Source of the DNA: Tanypteryx hageni
Lineage: Eukaryota > Arthropoda > Insecta > Odonata > Petaluridae
Reading direction: 5' to 3'
Assembly (NCBI GenBank): GCA_028673005.1
Contig: CM054118.1
Location: 90,496,858-90,560,857, forward strand
Length of the DNA stretch: 64,000 bases
In this document: positions 61,501-64,000 of the stretch, piece after piece
Position numbering within the stretch: position 1 is the first letter of the stretch
Layout of the letters: each line of letters opens with the position of its first letter
Translations under genes and position numbers: made by a program
Notes under the pieces: model-generated
What the model was told of the DNA's origin: nothing
Databases searched by the model: none
Seen by the model: only the letters and a program-made list of their open reading frames with translations

Positions 61501-62973
61501 TTGCTGTGTGTCCCTACCCAATGCTCTCTTCTACCTGCATATGTAATGTGGTTTTATGTCTTTTAGTATCACCTCTACTTTCTTAACCATTATAAAACAA
61601 TCCAACAATCTAAGCTAGAATGAACTCTTAATTTTTGAAACCTGAGTTTTGGAAAAAGATTAACCTTGTAATCCTTTGGGGTGAATATGTCATACACCAC
61701 TTTTTCAACTTTGCATGCTTGCGGTTTGCAAATTTGGACTTAGCGACAAATACAATGTACAATGCATATATTAGGAACTTTTTGCTTTAGGAAAGCTGAA
61801 AATCCTTGATACATGCCAATCATTTCCAGTGCACCATCAGAAGCAACTGCTGTAATTACTAAGAGGAATTTTTAAATACTTCTCCAAACACAAGAAAATA
61901 AGTATCACTTTGAGTCAGGTTTAGATATTTGGCAAAGAGAAACTCGTCAATAATGCATTTTTTGCTAGGACTACCATACCTTAAATAGGCCATAAGAATA
62001 CACCACCTTTTTGAACTTCGCGTGCTTGAGCGTTTCGCGAATTTGCACTTCTCGACAACGTTTTTTATGACCATTACTTGTGTTTCGCGCATATTACTTG
62101 CATTTCGCGTCATGCGTTTACGTTGCCAACAAGCGTGAACTCTCTCTACTTTTTTGTTTCTAAGTTCATTTTAAACTTTATCAGGTTAGAAAATGACATT
62201 ATTATTATATTATATTTATAATGCTCATTATTAGCAGTTTTCAAAGTAAACAAACATGATAACCATCGACTTAATTCTTTTGTAGCTCAGTGTAAACCTC
62301 GCTGCCAACGACGCTATTTTTGATAATAGTCGAAGTTGATGGCATCTAGCGGCCAAATTATAAATTATTGGGTAATGTTAAATCGTCCTGCGTGTTTAGT
62401 TTTTCACAACTTTTACGAGTATGACATTGAAAATATTCGTTCTTTGCATATGAGGTTGCTGGTTTTTGACGGAAATATTTAATGCTATTATCTTTGAATT
62501 TTAATGTAATTTAAGGAACTGTTGTTTTGCTAGGTTTGCTTTGTTACGCTGGGTTTTCATTTGCTAATACGGGTTTTGAAGGAGTATTTTTTTTACTTTA
62601 TAATGCTAGGTTTTTCATTTTCAGTTACCTTTTCTTTTATTTTCTGTTAAACTGCATTATATATGATTAAAAGGTGAATTTTTTATGTTGGCTGGGTACC
62701 TCTCTCTCTCGTAATAACATGGCATCTTATGGGAAAATAGGACTTGCACTTCACGAATTTGCATTTCGCATCAGTTTTCTCGAACCAATTATTCGCGAAA
62801 TTCAGAAAGGTGGTGTATGTAATTTTGGATCATTTTTTCATGTTTTTAGCTATGAAATTCAGTTACTTTTAAATAATTAAGTTCTGATACTTTTATTTTT
62901 AAATGTTCTTTTATTTTTTCAGGAATGTTTTCCTGAGGAGGCAGAATCAAATAAGAGTTACTCAGAAGATTGA
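39588..62973 (+). CDS. ARA70-domain protein, NCOA4-like, six exons
   Basis: Exons: 39588-39713, 39783-39994, 40079-40225, 40318-40597, 53889-54131 and 62923-62973. All are GT-AG and phase-compatible; the product is 352 residues. The N-terminal coiled coil (IKQLQAQKLQAQSNISS; FLIAREKRLLRQVDVMHDHV) and the later FDTKELLRQINMFGKVEMIG match the spacing of the ARA70 region of vertebrate NCOA4 (REVWLYEQVDLI; DTITLRQTITTFG). NCOA4 delivers ferritin to autophagy and can act as a nuclear-receptor coactivator. Residues after 170 are acidic and low in homology. Exon 5 is charged (VRHWMREILHET; GRFDFFTVLK). The link from exon 4 to exon 5 across 13.3 kb rests on matching phase only; extra exons may be missed. 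AATAAA occurs near 63626. Confidence is high for exons 1-4, lower for 5-6 and for the name. Confidence 0.7.
40598..41590. other. Start of the 13.3-kb intron, no gene
   Basis: AT-rich. A GGGTTCAATTCCC word near 41162 looks like a pol III B box, possibly from a SINE, but no A box or family partner was found. Confidence 0.35.
41600..41960 (-). pseudogene. Tigger/pogo DDE fragment
   Basis: With frame changes the minus strand reads KAWVTSTLFEDWFANCF, KVLVLDNILGHPASL (second catalytic Asp) and DIEVVFLPPNTTPLSQCLDP. This is the centre of a Tigger transposase. It is cut off on the left of the 41987-46625 element. Confidence 0.7.
43653..45110 (-). CDS. DDE transposase (IS630/Tc1-like), third catalytic acid replaced by Lys
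   Basis: An intact 485-codon frame; I start at the Met before SRPSRSRGRPRSR, 17 codons inside a longer frame, because the upstream residues look like leader sequence. An Arg/Ser-rich N-terminus and an HTH-like segment (KVMKRTSAALNVSSNTVWRV) precede the DDE domain: VWLDETWVN (D210), IIMDNAPYHS (D300) and CHFNPIKLIWAQVK. Relatives have NPIE at the last site; here codon 43962-43964 gives K383, a single G-to-A change. The tail is acidic (EESSTASEESEVTSDE). The frame is open but cleavage activity should be lost. It sits in an intron of the NCOA4-like gene, in antisense. Confidence 0.85.
   Translation of the reverse strand: MSRPSRSRGRPRSRSDDISRSGRSPFGHRVTIRSQAREMVWSARDFFERENAHITDTGSPIIPFNKVMKRTSAALNVSSNTVWRVSKEKKMPSNEPGPSNLSTPGKKRPRDSKITNLDSFKEDVFRRHIYGYYRRKEHPTLLKVYRSLREENLYEGSISSLRTIFFNLGFEYKMINGRSLLLERGDVITKRSLFLHQLVGKNFDDNVWLDETWVNAGHTVKKGWTDHTKEGMSEGSSGKGGRLILCHAGSSNGFVPNANLVFRSKKTGDYHEEMDHKKFYKWFKTALLPNIKEHSVIIMDNAPYHSVQINKPPTVASRKAMIMEWLAENSIPFDEGMTKGILLNLVHKNRPQFPSYVIDELAKSEGHEVVRLPPNHCHFNPIKLIWAQVKGHVARENKSFTQKEVETLLNEGLHKVTPVDWKKAVDHVKKEVEDAWEKEGTLDAAVDELIIRLEEESSTASEESEVTSDEHSDREEFMEGVELLK
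45165..45312. repeat. 17-bp subterminal tandem repeat, about eight copies
   Basis: Imperfect copies of GAAAACTCRAAAGRCGA follow one another just upstream of the transposase start; one copy has a 4-bp insertion (near 45220). Arrays like this next to a transposase can be binding sites. On the plus strand it creates a lysine-rich spurious frame. Confidence 0.9.
45637..46541 (-). mobile_element. hAT fragment (ZMYM/HAT-C type) nested in the TA element
   Basis: It starts CAGGGCCTAACTCAGG and contains GAGGTCCCCC and GAGGCCCCC words typical of one hAT group. On the minus strand 46153-45932 encodes LRIFITIPISVVEAECSLSL, LKQIKNYQRSKMGQDRLNGL and AMLNI, the hAT C-terminal dimerisation region. The right end seems deleted near 46541, so no target duplication can be shown. 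Confidence 0.7.
46630..47436. other. No recognised feature
   Basis: AT-rich intronic sequence between two transposons. I see no gene, RNA or repeat structure. Confidence 0.4.
47619..47885 (-). pseudogene. piggyBac transposase C-terminal Cys-rich domain
   Basis: The frame reads DCAVCSNRKVPGGRRETVYI, CETCKCKPGLHVGECFKKYH. This has the CxxC...CxxC...H...C...H spacing of the RING/PHD-like tail of PGBD4-type transposases. The catalytic core upstream is not open. Confidence 0.7.
48608..48664. repeat. 57-bp near-perfect hairpin
   Basis: Outer arms GTGTAAAGGGACCAGC and GCTGGTACCTTTACAC differ at one position. Inner arms CTACTCTACC and GGTTGAGTGA mostly pair. The loop is CAAGA. The stem is about 26 bp. 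It lies inside the piggyBac-like element. Its size would suit a small-RNA precursor, but nothing else supports that. Confidence 0.6.
49452..49519. repeat. (AT)n microsatellite
   Basis: About 34 uninterrupted AT dinucleotides. Confidence 0.97.
49525..50740. other. AT-rich intron, no gene
   Basis: A GC-richer patch at 50430-50610 (with GCGGTGCACGCAGTGCACCG and GGGGCAGAGCCCCTA, both palindromic) may be a repeat end, but no partner was found in the window. Confidence 0.35.
50745..51080. repeat. Second copy of the 22065-22390 repeat block
   Basis: Collinear with 22065-22390 from GATGAAAAA.AATCTCAAAA through TAGAAAGAATTAACC to CCTTGAAATCCTATTGTTAT. The TIRs of the intron-5 MITE are not present here, so this is a partial copy. 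Confidence 0.8.
51310..52600 (-). pseudogene. Decayed piggyBac-like transposase
   Basis: In order on the minus strand, across frames: KYGIKVFALVNAKNFIYRNF, then NRPVILISTMHHDDK, RKPEIITMYNATKGG, a short GGVEGGVEGG expansion, ADTCDQLCATYNVGRRTNGW, and a Cys-rich end FRCENCGTFCKEHMLMKCY. This is the piggyBac order. The ADTCDQ segment corresponds to GVD.LDQ, which holds the third catalytic Asp. Stops and frameshifts break it. TCGCGTGGGGTCAATATGAC near 51143 may be the terminal region. Confidence 0.75.
52600..53888. other. End of the 13.3-kb intron
   Basis: No gene. It contains the degenerate short repeat listed at 53455-53535 and otherwise AT-rich sequence up to the acceptor TTTTGCAG. Confidence 0.4.
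53455..53535. repeat. Degenerate short tandem repeat, TCATCGC type
   Basis: Successive GGTCATTTCGTCGC, AGTTAGTTCATCGCG, TGTTAATACATCGC and GTCAATTCATCTC words, each about 14-19 bp. Likely the edge of a transposon or a small decayed minisatellite. Confidence 0.45.
54970..57185 (+). mobile_element. piggyBac transposon, near full length
   Basis: A 2.2-kb element. The right end CGGCACACACAGTGT is followed by TTAA (57186-57189). The left end ACACTTTGTGGTCCG mirrors it and is preceded by TGTA, a likely mutated TTAA. It lies in the last long intron of the NCOA4-like gene and carries one transposase in the same orientation. Confidence 0.75.
55227..57034 (+). pseudogene. piggyBac transposase with one frameshift and one stop
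   Basis: It starts MAAENRRGMCKNEI with an acidic N-terminus. At 55725-55728 a T run is one base short, so the frame ends in TAG (55728-55730) while the next frame continues LGLVILMGQV. All three catalytic acids are present: LSLDEGVIPW, YMDNYYNS and GVDRADQYLSY. A TAA at 56855-56857 interrupts the frame, which otherwise continues to 57034 with the Cys-rich tail RRPCRVCAAKK, FICGFCCVPLHRGTCFEQYH. Only two lesions separate this copy from an open frame. The family is PGBD-type piggyBac. Confidence 0.9.
57190..57972. other. No recognised feature
   Basis: AT-rich intronic sequence; only short spurious frames. Confidence 0.4.
57981..58258. mobile_element. hAT-type MITE, 278 bp
   Basis: Ends CAGTGTTTCCCAAACT and AGTTTGGGAAATGCTG, flanked by 8-bp duplications CTCTAAAG and CTTTAAAG. 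ACGGAACA words recur inside both ends. No coding frame. Confidence 0.88.
58370..59039 (-). repeat. Two partial foldback units in direct tandem
   Basis: Copies begin at 58370 and 58660 with TTTACTTTCTCC and TTTACTCTCTCC, oriented like 15337-15845. The first ends after the ACCGGAAGTGG block. The second runs to TTTTCTACAACCTT and is then cut. Neither has the AGGAGCG end. Confidence 0.85.
59070..59720 (-). pseudogene. Penelope-like element fragment with GIY-YIG endonuclease
   Basis: The minus strand is open over about 210 codons. It reads GVTKKLGNIFSEHNIKTVQV, LLNNPKDPTAPLHKSGIYKI, SCGTCDKIYIGQTKRNIETR, FKEHLAHFRNN, then DAYESLFINKF. GIY and YIG are 10 residues apart, followed by the conserved Arg and, near YESLFI, the catalytic Glu. 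The CxxC before YIG is usual in Penelope proteins. Upstream RT sequence is broken (59730-59850 needs frameshifts). The C-terminal ~55 residues (PLPLLPLPLP) may be non-native. Confidence 0.85.
60287..61464 (+). mobile_element. RTE LINE internal-deletion derivative with (ATG)n tail
   Basis: The 5' part matches the full element from its CTCTTACGAACCAAAG block. It carries the endonuclease N-terminus up to GIIMRKEIAKRI, then jumps to RSRIAMAKAAFNEKKELL near the RT C-terminus and continues to the normal 3' end and a (ATG)n tail (61446-61463). About 2.1 kb is missing. Unlike simple LINE truncation, both ends are present. Confidence 0.9.
60578..61330 (+). pseudogene. Open 250-codon fusion of RTE endonuclease start and RT tail
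   Basis: MDLSGVKYCGG through the APE motifs RIGTWNVRT and GLSEVRW, but lacking MGDWNS and SDHNLL, fused in frame to the maturase-like RT tail (AKCYIWSIALYGAETWT; GHILRR). A small change near 61275 shifts the frame so the normal RQRF ending is read in another frame (to 61425). It has no catalytic capability. Confidence 0.85.
61735..61860 (-). pseudogene. ZBED-type hAT fragment
   Basis: The minus strand reads VITAVASDGALEMIGMYQGF, SAFLKQKVPNICIVHCICR. It matches the catalytic-Asp region of ZBED5-like hAT proteins (TDGAPAM...G...P....HC). Only this block is legible. Confidence 0.5.
62001..62815. mobile_element. TA-flanked MITE, 815 bp
   Basis: The left end CACCACCTTTTTGAACTTCG mirrors CGCGAAATTCAGAAAGGTGGTG, with TA on both sides (61999-62000, 62816-62817). 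A GAATTTGCAYTTCKC word is repeated near both ends. A related left end only (CACCACTTTTTCAACTTTGC) lies at 61693. It ends 108 bp before the last exon of the NCOA4-like gene. Confidence 0.8.
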
Positions 62974-63720
62974 TTGTTTCATTTGATGCTTAGTTTAACT
63001 AGTCTTTAGGAATGGAATGATGTTTTGCCTGTAATTTACCTCAAGTTTGTTTAACCAAAATAGCTGCAACATTTACTTTAATTCTGAAGGGCAAAATATT
63101 TATTATTTAATAGAAAGTGTTATGATGTGATTGGAAAGACTCGGAAAAAATGGAGAGCACTTCTAATGATTTACTATGGTGTGGTTTTATTAACTCTCAA
63201 CATTTAGGTAAATCCTATTGAAAATACAGGTAATTCTCACATAACTCTTAATTTTTTCCAGAAAAACTGCTCATTAAACAAACCTGTGCTAAACTGAACC
63301 TTTTTCTCCATAAGAATTGATGTAAATGGTTTTCATTCATTATTGCAGTCCCTTTTAGTGCTATAAATTTACTTTTTTGGAACACAATATTTAAGTGATT
63401 AGTTTATATGTGCAGAGGGTTACTTTCTGGCCAAATGCCATACACTTTGCAGACTACTGATGTAATGGTAGAAATGAAGTTGGCCTTTTATGTTAAACCC
63501 AAAAAAACTTTAATTAGTAACCCTTGCAATATAAAATTTAATGTCAGTGAGATCATATGAAGAAACAAAAAAAATTAATAATAATAATCATAATAACATA
63601 CAACACCAAATTAATTCCTAACCAAAATAAATGATAAAAGCACTGGGCATGTAAAATAAAACCAACACAAAAGATTTAAGATGACAAGAACACTAAAAAA
63701 TTACTGAAAATGTAACTTAG
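62974..63720. other. 3' flank of the NCOA4-like gene
   Basis: Presumed 3' UTR and downstream sequence. AATAAA occurs near 63626 and 63657. No other feature. Confidence 0.4.
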
Positions 63721-63721
63721 G

Positions 63722-64000
63722 TGATGGGTTTTAATTAATAGAGCTTTTGGCAGAGGGGGTTTGGGCAGAAGCTGAAGTTGATGAAATCTGTAATTTGGGT
63801 TTGCCCTTTTTCGTGCTTTTATAGATGTTCCCATGGAAAGCCATAGTATCATTACACTTTTTAATCATACAAATCAATAATTCATTGCATCCATATTCCT
63901 TAGTTAGTGACATGTTTTCTAACCTCTTATCTTCTCCAAAATAATTTTCTCATGCATAGATAAAACTTGATTTTTTCTTTTCTGAATCACTTTCTCACGT
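63722..64000 (-). pseudogene. Tigger/pogo N-terminal fragment at the window edge
   Basis: The minus strand reads KRKNQVLSMHEKIILEKIRG, then in another frame LTKEYGCNELLICMIKKCND. This is the CENP-B-type first HTH seen at the start of Tigger transposases. A frameshift and a stop separate the two parts. It continues beyond the window. Confidence 0.55.

Overview
The window is AT-rich eukaryotic nuclear DNA with spliced genes, poly(A) signals and dense, layered transposable elements. The ribosomal protein P0 gene, the DRE-type TATCGATA boxes next to both gene starts, and the mix of RTE and CR1-like LINEs, Penelope, piggyBac, hAT, pogo/Tigger and Tc1/mariner-IS630 elements point to an arthropod, probably an insect. 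I cannot name the species from sequence alone.

Two host genes are supported, both on the plus strand. (1) RpLP0, the 60S acidic ribosomal stalk protein P0, lies at 16505-27563. All six coding exons can be read and join in phase to 318 codons. Intron 2 carries a convincing box C/D snoRNA with an 11-bp terminal stem, and intron 5 (6.8 kb) is swollen by nested transposons. (2) A six-exon gene at 39588-62973 encodes an ARA70-type coiled-coil protein, best matched to NCOA4 (ferritinophagy receptor/coactivator). Its two long introns (13.3 kb and 8.8 kb) hold most of the transposons of the right half.

Layout. 1-8.9 kb: a minisatellite, head-to-head tRNA-derived SINEs, RTE fragments, and decayed piggyBac and pogo relics. 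8.9-15.9 kb: a hAT nest (a hAT split by a second, opposite-strand hAT and by a CR1-like LINE fragment), flanked by two nearly identical ~510-bp inverted arms of a foldback-type repeat. 16-27.6 kb: RpLP0, with a TA-flanked MITE and a foldback element split by a 3.3-kb RTE LINE inside intron 5. 27.9-39.4 kb: another TA-flanked MITE, a Tigger relic, an RTE-like LINE with a nearly open RT frame, a SINE and a possible hammerhead-like relic. 39.5-63 kb: the NCOA4-like gene. Its introns hold a 4.6-kb Tc1/mariner-IS630 element (likely autonomous parent of the MITEs) whose transposase is open but has lost the third catalytic acid, three piggyBac relics, foldback pieces, a Penelope GIY-YIG fragment, an RTE deletion derivative and several MITEs.

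There is no prokaryotic operon, CRISPR array or clear viral integration. The most useful leads are the intronic snoRNA, the parent/MITE family, the foldback family, and the TE-expanded NCOA4-like locus.
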